Of a DNA stretch of 34,433 nucleotides, positions 24,566 through 33,641 are shown in pieces. Source of the DNA: an uncultured Coprococcus sp. (GTDB lineage: Bacteria; Bacillota_A; Clostridia; Lachnospirales; Lachnospiraceae); contig CAAGAB010000268.1 of assembly GCA_900767685.1 (NCBI GenBank), forward strand, positions 1 to 34,433, given 5' to 3'. Numbering within the stretch: the first letter of the stretch is position 1; each line of letters starts with the position of its first letter. A program made the position numbers and the translations under genes. Below the pieces are notes generated by a model. That model saw only the letters and a program-made list of their open reading frames with translations, did not search any database and was not told the origin of the DNA.

Positions 24566-27500
24566 ATGAGAAGAAGAATTCTTGCGGCATGTATGGCGAT
24601 GTGCATGGCGGCAGCAACGGTTGTCACAAGCCCTTGGGGCGGTGACATGACAGCGTATGCAGCGGAAGAGACCAAGATGATCACGGTCTCAGCATACGAT
24701 TACACGGCAGTGGATGCCGGAATCGAGGGCGCCTCGAAGACAGGTGTCATAATGGAGCAGACAGTCGAGGTGGATGCGGATACAACTACAGCGCAGGCTG
24801 TACAGAAGGCATTTGACCAGGCTGGTGTATCAGTTGAAGGAGTATCAAGCGGATATGTGAGCAGCATCAATGGGCTTGGAGCAGGTGCCGGATATTCAGG
24901 CTGGATGCTTGCCTATGACAATGACGACTATTCAAACGGGGGAATGAGCAGCATAGCCCTCAGTGATGGAGACAGTCTCAGATTTGATTATACATGCAAC
25001 GAAGATACGACGACCGATGATATCGGAAATGGCTACTACGGCAATCCGTATGTGAAGACACTCACAGTTGCAGGGCAGACATTCAATATGTCAAAGAAGA
25101 CGACATTTGATGCGCACTACAACATGACAAATACTTACTATATAAATGGTGAGGAGACAAAGGCAGCAGGTACAGAGGAAGATCCTTTTGTATTTGAGGT
25201 TTCTGTCCCTGCAAATGAGGCTCAGGCCGCATACATCACCATGGATACAAGTCTAAACAGCCACTATGCAGTGATCGATGGATGGTCTGTTTCAAAGGAG
25301 ACTTATGATATAACAAATGGTCTTGATTTCTCAGTTTCTTCATTGGGTGGAAAGTACAAGTCATATTTCACCATCAAGACAGATCTCAAAGCAAACAACA
25401 CATCTGACTCCTACAAGGAGATGCTTGACAGTTCGATCAAGTATATCAGAAATACAATAACAGAGGCTGAGGTCGGTTCTGTAGGTGGAGAGTGGGCAGT
25501 TTTGGCTCTTGCCAGGTATGGATATGAGGATCCTGAGTGGTATACAGCATACTACAACAATGTTGTAAAGTACGTTCAGGATATAGGAAGCAACAAGCTT
25601 CACTCACGCAAGCTCACAGACAACTCACGAGTTATCATTGGTCTTACAGCAATCGGCGCAGATCCTACAAATGTAGGTGGCTACAACCTTCTTGAGCCAC
25701 TTGCGAATCTTGATGATGTTGTATGGCAGGGAATAAATGGCCCTATATATGCTCTTATCGCTCTTGACACAGGAGATTATGAGATCCCTGAGCTGCCAGA
25801 TGACAGCACAGCAACACAGACGACAAGGGAAGGACTTATCCAGTACATACTTGACAATGAGATCCCAGGCAGCGGCGGATGGGCTTTATGGGGCTCAAAG
25901 GCTGATCCTGACATCACGACAATGGCTGTTCAGGCTCTTGCACCATATTACAATACAAATGCTGATGTAAAGGCTGCAGTCAATCGTGGTATGAAGGCTA
26001 TATCTGATCAGCAGTTATCAAATGGCGGCATGGGCTCATGGGGAACTGTAAACTCAGAGAGCTGCGCTCAGACAGTATGTGCGCTTTCTGATCTTGGAAG
26101 AGATGCCGACACAGATCCACAGTATGTAAAGAACATGAATTCCATTCTTGACGCAATGCTTTCCTTCTATATCGATGGAGGCGGTTTTGCACATGCAGCA
26201 CAGAATGGAAAACTTTCAGTAAATATGATGGCTACAGAGCAGGCAACATATGCTCTCGTATCATATGACAGATTTAAGACAGGAAAGACAACTCTCTACA
26301 ACATGAGTGACAGAAAGAAACTCTATACAGAGAGCGCAGATAAGAAGTCAGTTGAGAAGGCGAATGTAACAGTTGCTGATTTTGGCCTTGTGTATGATGG
26401 AACAGTAAAGGAGCCTGAGGTCACAGTTAAGTATGGTGACATTCTCCTCACAGATGGCGTTGACTATACAAAGAAATACAGCAACAACGTAGAGGCTGGA
26501 AACACAGCAAAGGTAACTGTCACCGGTATGGGTGATTATGAGGGACAGACAGAGAAGACATTCTCAATCTACTCGGCAGAGATAGAGGCGGCAGATGTTG
26601 CCGTCGACCAGACGGTATTTGTTGCAGATGGAAAGGTTAAGAAACCAAATGTGACAGTTACGCACGCTGGCGCCACACTCAAGGCAAATACAGATTACAC
26701 ACTTGCATTTGCAAATAATGTACTTCCGGGCAGGGCAACACTTACAGTTACAGGCAAGGGAAAGTACACAGGCAAGGTCGTAAAGAATTACACATTAAAA
26801 GCAACACATATTTCAAAGACAGACATCACAGTTTCGGCAGAGGAATATGTGACAGACGGAACAGAGAAGACACCGGCAGTCAGCGCAGCATATAACGGCA
26901 AGACACTTAAAGCCGGCACAGACTACTCAGTAAGCTACATCGATAATGTAAACGCCGGCACAGCAAGCGTAAAGATCACAGGACTTAAGTACTACTCAGG
27001 TTCAGTTGAGTATACATTTGAGATCAAGCCAATTGAGCTGACTGATGCGGTTGTAACGGTTGACACAGACGATATCGTTGCTGACGGCAGCAAGAAGGCA
27101 CCAACAGTAATCGTAACACTTGGAGATACAGTTCTCGAGGTCGGCAAGGACTTTACAGTTTCATACTTCAACAACGTGAAGGTTGGAACAGCGAAGGCTA
27201 CAGTAACAGGAATTGGAAATTATACTGGAAAGATCAAGCAGGCATTTGAGATCAAGGATGGTAAGACAGATATAACAGCGGTTTCACTTGAGGAAGGCGT
27301 TGTATCACTTGAGTGGAAGGCTGTAAGTGCAGCTGATTCATATGCTGTATACAGAAAGGCTGAGAATGAGATCGAATTTGCAAAGATTGCAGAGACAGCT
27401 GAACTTAGCTGCAGTGATAATACAGCAAAGGCAGGAGTATCATACGAGTATGTGGTAAGACCTGTTGTCGGAAAATCATTTGGAAGCTCAGAGGCAGTGC

Positions 27501-28327
27501 AGGTGGCAGTTCTTGCAGCACCTAAGGTTAAGATTGCAAATACAAAGGCAGGTATCGAACTGACATGGAGTGCAGCAGCAAATGCAGACAGTTATGTTGT
27601 ACTCAGAAAGGCCGGAACATCAGACACATGGGAGAAGATCGCAGACATTGCTAAGACAGCTTATGTGGACAAGAATGCAGCAGAAAAGACAGTTTACACA
27701 TATGCAGTACAGTCTGTATCAGAGGCTGGAACATCAGCATACACGGGTCAGAGTGTGACAAGAAAGACGCCTATTACAACACTTGCAACACCGGCTGTTA
27801 CACTCAGCAATGCAAATTCAGGGCTGGCACTGAGATGGAAAAAGGTGACTGGTGCTAAGCAGTATGTGATCTACAGAAAGGCAGGAAATGCAAAGGCATG
27901 GACAAAAATTGCCACTGTAAAGACTCTCTCATATGCTGACCGTCAGGTTAAGTCTGGAGTTAAGTACACATATGCAGTTAAGGCATCAGGAGATTATGCT
28001 ATATCTTCATACAAGGCAAAGGCTCTTTACAGAGTAGATGGACAGGATATAAACTATTACTGTTCACCTGAAAAGGCCAGGATAGAAGTGATGGTAAATA
28101 AGGATAAAGCAGCAACAGGCTACCAGGTACAGTATGCAAGAAGCCGTGCTTTCAAGGCAACTAAGACTGTCACATTTGTGGGAGCAAAGAAGAATACTCT
28201 CACGGTTAAGACAGCCGGAGCAGGAACAAAGTACTATGTTCGTGTGAGAAGTTACAAGAAGGTTGGAAATACTGTATATTATGGAGCTTGGAGTAGCGGC
28301 GAAAGCATTGTAACTGAGAAGTATTAA
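24566..28327 (+). CDS. Secreted transcobalamin-like surface protein: DUF4430 + alpha/alpha toroid + Ig-like and FN3 repeats
   Basis: A 1253-residue exported protein, probably binding cobalamin outside the cell. A signal peptide (1 to about 32, AYA cleavage) leads to a DUF4430 domain (38-144; SGWMLAYDND, DGDSLRFDYTC), the family related to the beta domain of transcobalamin/intrinsic factor. A beta-rich region (163-273) precedes a helical toroid domain (281-573) with repeated helix pairs (EWAVLALARYGYED, DITTMAVQALAPYYN, SCAQTVCALSDLG, ATEQATYALVSYDRF), of the terpenoid-cyclase/transcobalamin-alpha type. Then come four Ig-like repeats (600-895) and four FN3-like domains (900-1249). No LPXTG motif or terminal membrane helix is seen, so attachment is unclear. 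The start at 24566 follows GAAAGGAG. The cobalamin role is inferred from riboswitch control, domain families and downstream ECF genes; glycan or protein adhesion is the alternative. Confidence 0.75.
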   Translation: MRRRILAACMAMCMAAATVVTSPWGGDMTAYAAEETKMITVSAYDYTAVDAGIEGASKTGVIMEQTVEVDADTTTAQAVQKAFDQAGVSVEGVSSGYVSSINGLGAGAGYSGWMLAYDNDDYSNGGMSSIALSDGDSLRFDYTCNEDTTTDDIGNGYYGNPYVKTLTVAGQTFNMSKKTTFDAHYNMTNTYYINGEETKAAGTEEDPFVFEVSVPANEAQAAYITMDTSLNSHYAVIDGWSVSKETYDITNGLDFSVSSLGGKYKSYFTIKTDLKANNTSDSYKEMLDSSIKYIRNTITEAEVGSVGGEWAVLALARYGYEDPEWYTAYYNNVVKYVQDIGSNKLHSRKLTDNSRVIIGLTAIGADPTNVGGYNLLEPLANLDDVVWQGINGPIYALIALDTGDYEIPELPDDSTATQTTREGLIQYILDNEIPGSGGWALWGSKADPDITTMAVQALAPYYNTNADVKAAVNRGMKAISDQQLSNGGMGSWGTVNSESCAQTVCALSDLGRDADTDPQYVKNMNSILDAMLSFYIDGGGFAHAAQNGKLSVNMMATEQATYALVSYDRFKTGKTTLYNMSDRKKLYTESADKKSVEKANVTVADFGLVYDGTVKEPEVTVKYGDILLTDGVDYTKKYSNNVEAGNTAKVTVTGMGDYEGQTEKTFSIYSAEIEAADVAVDQTVFVADGKVKKPNVTVTHAGATLKANTDYTLAFANNVLPGRATLTVTGKGKYTGKVVKNYTLKATHISKTDITVSAEEYVTDGTEKTPAVSAAYNGKTLKAGTDYSVSYIDNVNAGTASVKITGLKYYSGSVEYTFEIKPIELTDAVVTVDTDDIVADGSKKAPTVIVTLGDTVLEVGKDFTVSYFNNVKVGTAKATVTGIGNYTGKIKQAFEIKDGKTDITAVSLEEGVVSLEWKAVSAADSYAVYRKAENEIEFAKIAETAELSCSDNTAKAGVSYEYVVRPVVGKSFGSSEAVQVAVLAAPKVKIANTKAGIELTWSAAANADSYVVLRKAGTSDTWEKIADIAKTAYVDKNAAEKTVYTYAVQSVSEAGTSAYTGQSVTRKTPITTLATPAVTLSNANSGLALRWKKVTGAKQYVIYRKAGNAKAWTKIATVKTLSYADRQVKSGVKYTYAVKASGDYAISSYKAKALYRVDGQDINYYCSPEKARIEVMVNKDKAATGYQVQYARSRAFKATKTVTFVGAKKNTLTVKTAGAGTKYYVRVRSYKKVGNTVYYGAWSSGESIVTEKY
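26363..27250 (+). repeat. Four tandem Ig-like repeats of about 76 codons
   Basis: Four copies within the surface protein share the pattern: DG near the start, then P.V.V, then D(Y/F)T..Y.NNV..G.A.VTG.G.Y.G. They begin near 26363, 26591, 26822 and 27050. The copies have diverged, so this is an old duplication. Confidence 0.8.
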
Positions 28328-28339
28328 TTTATATAGTTT

Positions 28340-29491
28340 ATGGATAAAATAAAAAAATTTATCGCAAAATATAAAAAACAGATTGTTGGCTCCTGTGTTA
28401 TGCTTCTGATTCTGGTATGGGCTTTCTGGTACGGAGGAAATTCTCCGGATGCCAGAGGGTTCCATATAGACAGGGCAGACCAGGGGGCAACCACTGAAAG
28501 CCGGGCCGGTGACGCAACAGACACCGGCTCAGGCTCCGGCGGTGACAAACAGGTGGCTGTGAGTACAGAAGATGGCAGCACTGAGACGGTTATCCAGAGC
28601 AGCTCTTCGATGGCGGACAATTCCGGTAAGACAGAACAGAGCAGTTCTGAGACTACAGGCAGTGGCACTTCTGACGGAGGAACAGAAAGTACCTCTGACC
28701 CGGGAAAAGGTGGAGGTAACGGGAATGGCAAAAAGCCATCTGACAAGCCTTCTGACGGAAATACCGGCAATGTAGCTACAGAGCGCAGGAATACGACAGA
28801 GGACACCCGTACAGCTGAGAGTACCCGCACAACAGAGAGCACCCGCACAACAGAGAGCACCCACACAACAGAGAGCACTCAGACGACAGGGAATACCCAT
28901 ACAACAGAGAACACCCGCACAACAGAGAACACTCAGACGACAGGAAATACCCATACAACTGAGGGCGCTCAGACGACAGGGGACACTCGTACAACAGAGA
29001 GCACCCATACAACCGGGTCGACAACGGCCACAGAGAAGGCCACCGATAAAACAACTGCGGCAACGACCGAGAGTTCAAATGGAGAGACATACTACTGTAC
29101 GATATATATAAGCTGCTATACAATTCTTGATAACTGGGATTGGCTCAAAGAAGAAAAACAGGATTTTGTACCTGAGGGCGGCGAGATACTTAGTACGATA
29201 AGTGTGGCATTTACAGATGGAGATACAGTGTTCGATGTGCTCAGATCCGTGTGCAGAGATTACGGAATACAGCTTGAATACAGTTGGACTCCGGCATATG
29301 GAAGTTACTACATAGAGGGAATCCATAATCTTTATGAATTTGACTGTGGAGGACTGTCCGGATGGATGTATTCTGTAAATGGCTGGTTCCCAAATTATGG
29401 ATGTTCAAAGTACAGGCTTAAAGACGGGGATTCAATAAAATGGTTATATACATGCAAAGGTCTTGGCAGTGATGTCGGAGGCGGCATGTAA
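28340..29491 (+). CDS. Membrane-tethered DUF4430 (transcobalamin-like) protein on a Thr-rich stalk
   Basis: A 383-residue protein in three parts. A basic N-terminus and one membrane helix (about 14-31) look like an uncleaved anchor; no lipobox Cys is present. Residues 45-250 are a low-complexity Ser/Thr/Gly/Glu stalk including twelve tandem hexapeptides. Residues 251-373 are a DUF4430 domain ending in GGLSGWMYSVNGWFPNYG and LKDGDSIKWLYTCKG, a closer match to the family than the domain in the upstream gene. Cys residues at 253, 259, 305, 336, 355 and 372 could form disulfides. It lies 12 bases after the surface-protein stop with no clear ribosome-binding site, suggesting translational coupling. 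A relay role between surface-bound cobalamin and the ECF transporter is inferred. Confidence 0.75.
   Translation: MDKIKKFIAKYKKQIVGSCVMLLILVWAFWYGGNSPDARGFHIDRADQGATTESRAGDATDTGSGSGGDKQVAVSTEDGSTETVIQSSSSMADNSGKTEQSSSETTGSGTSDGGTESTSDPGKGGGNGNGKKPSDKPSDGNTGNVATERRNTTEDTRTAESTRTTESTRTTESTHTTESTQTTGNTHTTENTRTTENTQTTGNTHTTEGAQTTGDTRTTESTHTTGSTTATEKATDKTTAATTESSNGETYYCTIYISCYTILDNWDWLKEEKQDFVPEGGEILSTISVAFTDGDTVFDVLRSVCRDYGIQLEYSWTPAYGSYYIEGIHNLYEFDCGGLSGWMYSVNGWFPNYGCSKYRLKDGDSIKWLYTCKGLGSDVGGGM
28802..29017 (+). repeat. Twelve tandem 18-bp repeats encoding hexapeptides
   Basis: Exactly 72 codons arranged as twelve units of the form S/N/D-T-R/H/Q-T-T-E/G. The units are near identical at DNA level (ACAACAGAGA core), so copy number may vary among strains. 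They form the stalk of the tethered DUF4430 protein. Confidence 0.85.
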
Positions 29492-29529
29492 TATAATTTT
29501 GGTTTGATTGATTGGAGAATATACAGAAA

Positions 29530-30459
29530 ATGAACAGATATGATTCATTTTCCGGCTATCATCCGATAGTAAACCTGATGTACTTTATATGTGCTATAGG
29601 ATATGCCCTGGCATTCACCAATCCGGTATGCCTGGGCATATCGTTTATAGGCGCATTTGTGTACTCGGTAATACTTCGGGGACGGCGTGGATTAATAACA
29701 AATTTGAAATATATGATTCCGCTTATCATACTGACGGCGCTTTTTAACCCGGCATTCAGCCATCAGGGCGTGACGATACTTGTGTACCTGCCATCAGGCA
29801 ATCCGCTTACTCTTGAGTCCATAGCATACGGTGCTATGGCTGCTTTTATGCTGGCGTGTGTACTGTGCTGGTTCTCATGTTTTAATGTGGTGATAAGTTC
29901 TGATAAGATGGTTTATTTGTTTGGAAAGCTGGCACCGGTATTATCGCTGGTATTGTCAATGACATTGAAGTTCATACCGGAGCTTACAGCACAGTTTGGG
30001 AAGGTATACAGGGCTCAGAAGGCTTCCGGTTATAATATAGAAGGCAAATATTTTAAGAGAGTGAGGATGGGATGTCATGTTCTTTCATCGGTCGTGACAT
30101 GGTCTCTTGAGAGAGCACTTATCACGGCAGACAGCATGAAGGCCCGAGGTTATGGCCTGCCGGGAAGGACGGCATATTCACTGTTCCGGTTCCGTAAGAG
30201 GGATGCAAGGGCGCTCGTGTATATGCTGGCATGCGGAGGTTACATTCTCTGGGGAAGTATGCAGGGCGGTTTCAAGTTCTGGTATTATCCGGAGATAAGG
30301 GGTGATCTCACAGGTACTTTGACGGTGAGCATGTATATAGTGTATGTGTGCCTTATCGGGCTTCCGATATTTGTACATGTGAGGGATGGAATAAGGCAGA
30401 GCCGTGTGAAGGCAGTGAATACTGCTTCAGCTTGTGCTGATGGACAGGGCTTGAGATAG
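29530..30459 (+). CDS. ECF transporter T subunit (EcfT/CbiQ family)
   Basis: A 309-residue membrane coupling protein that links the two ATPase domains to the substrate-specific subunit in energy-coupling-factor vitamin transporters. Several hydrophobic segments run from residue 10 to 125. The cytoplasmic coupling region contains the family motif SMKARGYG, with the Ala-Arg-Gly signature, followed by further membrane helices. I prefer the ATG at 29530, with GGAGAA 12 bases upstream, over a TTG at 29512 with no ribosome site. It lies 38 bases after the tethered DUF4430 gene and 74 bases before the ATPase/S fusion, within one apparent operon under the cobalamin riboswitch. Confidence 0.88.
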   Translation: MNRYDSFSGYHPIVNLMYFICAIGYALAFTNPVCLGISFIGAFVYSVILRGRRGLITNLKYMIPLIILTALFNPAFSHQGVTILVYLPSGNPLTLESIAYGAMAAFMLACVLCWFSCFNVVISSDKMVYLFGKLAPVLSLVLSMTLKFIPELTAQFGKVYRAQKASGYNIEGKYFKRVRMGCHVLSSVVTWSLERALITADSMKARGYGLPGRTAYSLFRFRKRDARALVYMLACGGYILWGSMQGGFKFWYYPEIRGDLTGTLTVSMYIVYVCLIGLPIFVHVRDGIRQSRVKAVNTASACADGQGLR

Positions 30460-30533
30460 AATCTTAATACAATAGTCATGAAGCATGAGATAAGATATGA
30501 ATGCAGTCAGATTGATATTAGATAAAAGAGGAT

Positions 30534-33500
30534 ATGAAGTTGGATATTTATGAAAATATTTTTGATATAGAAAAATTTAGTTTTGCATATCCAGATGGAA
30601 ATGACGAGAGCGGAAAGACGTATCTTCCGGATGCTCTCAGGGATGTGGAGCTGCATGTCAGGCAGGGAGAGTTTGTAGTCGTACTTGGCAGATCCGGATG
30701 CGGTAAGACTACTCTTCTCAGACAGCTCAAGCCATCGGTTACTCCGGTTGGAAAGAAGAATGGGCAGATATTTTTTGATGGTGAAGATATAGGTGGTCTT
30801 GATGATAAGACGGCTGCATCGCAAATCGGATTTGTGTGGCAGGACGTGGACGCACAGCTCGTGACGGACAAGGTGTGGCATGAACTGGCATTTGGCCTTG
30901 AGAGTCTTGGATATGACAATGGATATGTCAGGAGACGAGTCGCGGAGATGTGCTCGTTCTTCGGACTTGGGGACATATTCCACAGGAAGGTGATGGAGCT
31001 GTCCGGTGGACAGAAACAGCTTGTGAATCTTGCCTCGGTCATGGCGATGTCACCGAAGGTGCTGATCCTGGATGAGCCTACGAGCCAGCTCGATCCCATA
31101 GCGGCAAATGATTTTATAAACAGCCTTGTGAGGATAAACCGAGAACTTGGAACGACTATCATCATGACAGAACATCGTCTGGAGGATGTGCTTCCGGTAT
31201 GCAACAGGTCGGTGGTCATGGAGAATGGCAGGATCATCTATGACGGCGATGTGAGAGGATTTGCCGAGAGTGTCAGGACGAAGCGGATAGACAGAGGGCT
31301 TTATCTTTCTATGCCCGCTTCGGTTCAGATATATATGGGGCTTGAGAAAGATTCTGTAAAGCAGCTGCCTCTCACTGTGCCGGATGCCCGGGAGTGGCTT
31401 ACAGATTATGACAGGAAATTCAGAGAAAACGGCGGGGCTTCTGTAGTGCCGGGGAAAATAAACAGAGAGACTGCTGAAGACGTGAACGGTTCCAGAAACC
31501 AGGCTGGTAAGGCAGTCGGATGCAGAGCGGAACATCCTGTGGTATGCAGCCTGGATGAGGTCAGCTTCAGATACGAGAGGAACACCGGGGATGTACTCAG
31601 ACAGGTAAGCCTTGATATATATGAGAACGAGATCCTTATGATAAACGGAAGCAACGGCTGCGGCAAGTCGACTATGTTGTCCCTGATCGCAGATGTATAT
31701 AGACCGTACGGCGGAAAACTCCGCATAGCCAAAGGTCTAAAGACCGGCATGCTTCCCCAGAACCCGGAACTTCTGTTTACAAGACGTTCAGTGAGGGATG
31801 AGCTTATAGATGCAAAGGATAGGCAGCAGCTTGCGGATATAGTCAGGTTCTGCAGGCTGGAGGAGCTTCTGGACAGACATCCTTATGATCTGTCAGGCGG
31901 AGAAAAACAGAGACTTGCACTGGCGAAGGTGCTCATAGCTGATCCTGATATACTGCTCATGGATGAGCCGACAAAGGGGCTGGACAATGGGTTCAAGATG
32001 CAGCTCGCGGACATGCTCAGAAAGCTGCAGAAACGAGGAAAGACGATAGTTGTTGTCAGCCATGACATTGAGTTCTGTGCGGTGGCAGGCGACAGGGCTG
32101 CGCTGCTGTTTGACGGAGAGGTGGCAACGGTCAGCGATGTGAGAAATTACATGTCAGACAATAATTTCTTCACTACGGCGGCATCCAGGATATCCAGAAA
32201 TATTCTGGACGGTGCGGTGACAGTTCGTGAGGTACTGGCGGCATATGGTGCGGATCTGGATGTGACAGGAGAGGCTGGAAGCGGAAATGACAGCGGCGGC
32301 GTAAGTTACGATTGCGGCGGCGAAAGTGATGATCGCGGTGGCACGGATGGTGTGAAAAAGCCGGGAACCGAGAGGAAGTCGTGGAATGAGAGCGCGCCGG
32401 TGATTGAAGATAAGACAGGAAAGTCGAATAATCAGGGAACTGAAAACGAGTCAGAGAAGGAGAATACGCAGGAAACTGAAGGTGAGACAGGAAAAACAGA
32501 TAATTTGGAAAGTGTAAAAATGTCAGAGACTGCCGGCATATCAGACGACAAGCTGGCCGACATAATTCTGAATAAGGACAGGAAGGTTGAAAATCTCAGC
32601 ATCTGGCAGATGGTGATCATTGCGGTCACAACGGTTATAATAATATTTGGATTCTGGAATACCATGTCGGTGTCCGATCTGTCCGGTCTTGTGCAGCAGA
32701 TGACGGTTACGGCTGAGGGATGGAAGTATCTGGTGTTATATGGAGTTATGATCGCTGCCATATTTGGACTTCTTGTTGCCATACGTCCTATAACAAAGAA
32801 GAAAAATGAAGAGATAGTTATGGATTCGGCCGGGCGTGGATTTGGAAAGAGGACAGTGGTCAGCATTGTCGCTGTGCTTGTTCTGATCCCTGCAACCATA
32901 TGGTTTGGAGTGGCAAGACTTGGGGATAAGAAGTATTTCTTTATTTCTCTGCTTGTATTGCTTGAGGCTATGCTGCCGTTCTTTGTGTCATTTGAGGACA
33001 GAAAGCCCAAGGTCAGAGATATAGTGACGCTTGCAGTCATGTGTGCGCTGGCGGTGACGGGAAGAACCGCGTTCTTCATGCTGCCGAATTTTACACCTGT
33101 CATGGCGATTGTTATCATTGCCGGAGTGGCATTTGGCTGTGAGGGCGGATTCATCACTGGTGCGATGACGATGTTCGTGTCGAATTTCATCATGGGACAG
33201 GGACCGTGGACTCCGTGGCAGATGTTCGCTATGGGACTTGTGGGCTTCCTTGCCGGGCTGTTCTTTGCGGGCAGCAGTGTGAGGACAAGGAATATGACGA
33301 AGCTGGGGCTGTGTATATTTGGCGCACTTATGTGTATAGTTGTGTACGGCGGGATCATGAATCCGGCATCAGTCATCATGTGGCAGCCAAATATAAATTT
33401 CAGCATGATCATGGCATCCTATGTGACAGGATTTCCATTTGATCTTGCGCAGGCGACCGTAACTGTCATTGCGTTATGGCTGGTGGCGAGACCGTTTCTG

Positions 33501-33542
33501 GAGAAGCTGGACAGGGTCAGGATTAAGTTTGGCGTGTTATAG
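30534..33542 (+). CDS. Fused ECF transporter: two ATPase domains plus C-terminal S-like membrane domain
   Basis: A single 1002-residue chain. ATPase 1 (1-255): Walker A GRSGCGKTT (52-60), signature LSGGQKQ (156-162), Walker B LILDEPT (177-183), switch His214. ATPase 2 (338-545): GSNGCGKST (372-380), LSGGEKQR (453-460), LLMDEPT (474-480), His510. A hydrophilic Gly/Glu/Thr-rich linker (575-685) leads to a membrane domain (688-1000) with about eight or nine helices. Its last six, including FMLPNFTPVMAIVIIAG and GPWTPWQMFAMGLVGFLAG, resemble ECF S subunits. ECF ATPases and S subunits are usually separate, so this fixes them 1:1:1. ATP-driven cobalamin uptake is inferred from the riboswitch. The ATG at 30534 has AGAGG only 3 bases upstream; a TTG at 30540 would be better spaced. 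Confidence 0.85.
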   Translation: MKLDIYENIFDIEKFSFAYPDGNDESGKTYLPDALRDVELHVRQGEFVVVLGRSGCGKTTLLRQLKPSVTPVGKKNGQIFFDGEDIGGLDDKTAASQIGFVWQDVDAQLVTDKVWHELAFGLESLGYDNGYVRRRVAEMCSFFGLGDIFHRKVMELSGGQKQLVNLASVMAMSPKVLILDEPTSQLDPIAANDFINSLVRINRELGTTIIMTEHRLEDVLPVCNRSVVMENGRIIYDGDVRGFAESVRTKRIDRGLYLSMPASVQIYMGLEKDSVKQLPLTVPDAREWLTDYDRKFRENGGASVVPGKINRETAEDVNGSRNQAGKAVGCRAEHPVVCSLDEVSFRYERNTGDVLRQVSLDIYENEILMINGSNGCGKSTMLSLIADVYRPYGGKLRIAKGLKTGMLPQNPELLFTRRSVRDELIDAKDRQQLADIVRFCRLEELLDRHPYDLSGGEKQRLALAKVLIADPDILLMDEPTKGLDNGFKMQLADMLRKLQKRGKTIVVVSHDIEFCAVAGDRAALLFDGEVATVSDVRNYMSDNNFFTTAASRISRNILDGAVTVREVLAAYGADLDVTGEAGSGNDSGGVSYDCGGESDDRGGTDGVKKPGTERKSWNESAPVIEDKTGKSNNQGTENESEKENTQETEGETGKTDNLESVKMSETAGISDDKLADIILNKDRKVENLSIWQMVIIAVTTVIIIFGFWNTMSVSDLSGLVQQMTVTAEGWKYLVLYGVMIAAIFGLLVAIRPITKKKNEEIVMDSAGRGFGKRTVVSIVAVLVLIPATIWFGVARLGDKKYFFISLLVLLEAMLPFFVSFEDRKPKVRDIVTLAVMCALAVTGRTAFFMLPNFTPVMAIVIIAGVAFGCEGGFITGAMTMFVSNFIMGQGPWTPWQMFAMGLVGFLAGLFFAGSSVRTRNMTKLGLCIFGALMCIVVYGGIMNPASVIMWQPNINFSMIMASYVTGFPFDLAQATVTVIALWLVARPFLEKLDRVRIKFGVL

Positions 33543-33641
33543 AGATTTAAATAGAATGCGGTTTATTAAGTAGTTAGATATGCTCATGCTTTGTAGGGCA
33601 TACCTATTATGATGAGAATAAAATGATTGAGGATTACGGCT

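Noticed and set aside
28529..29008. Cys/Leu/Ser-rich minus-strand ORFs over the Thr-rich repeats
   Set aside because: Produced by the 18-bp repeats read in other frames; no independent start signals.
32432..33412. 326-codon minus-strand ORF opposite the ECF fusion
   Set aside because: Antisense to the S-like membrane domain; its apparent hydrophobic segments are what a reversed membrane gene gives.
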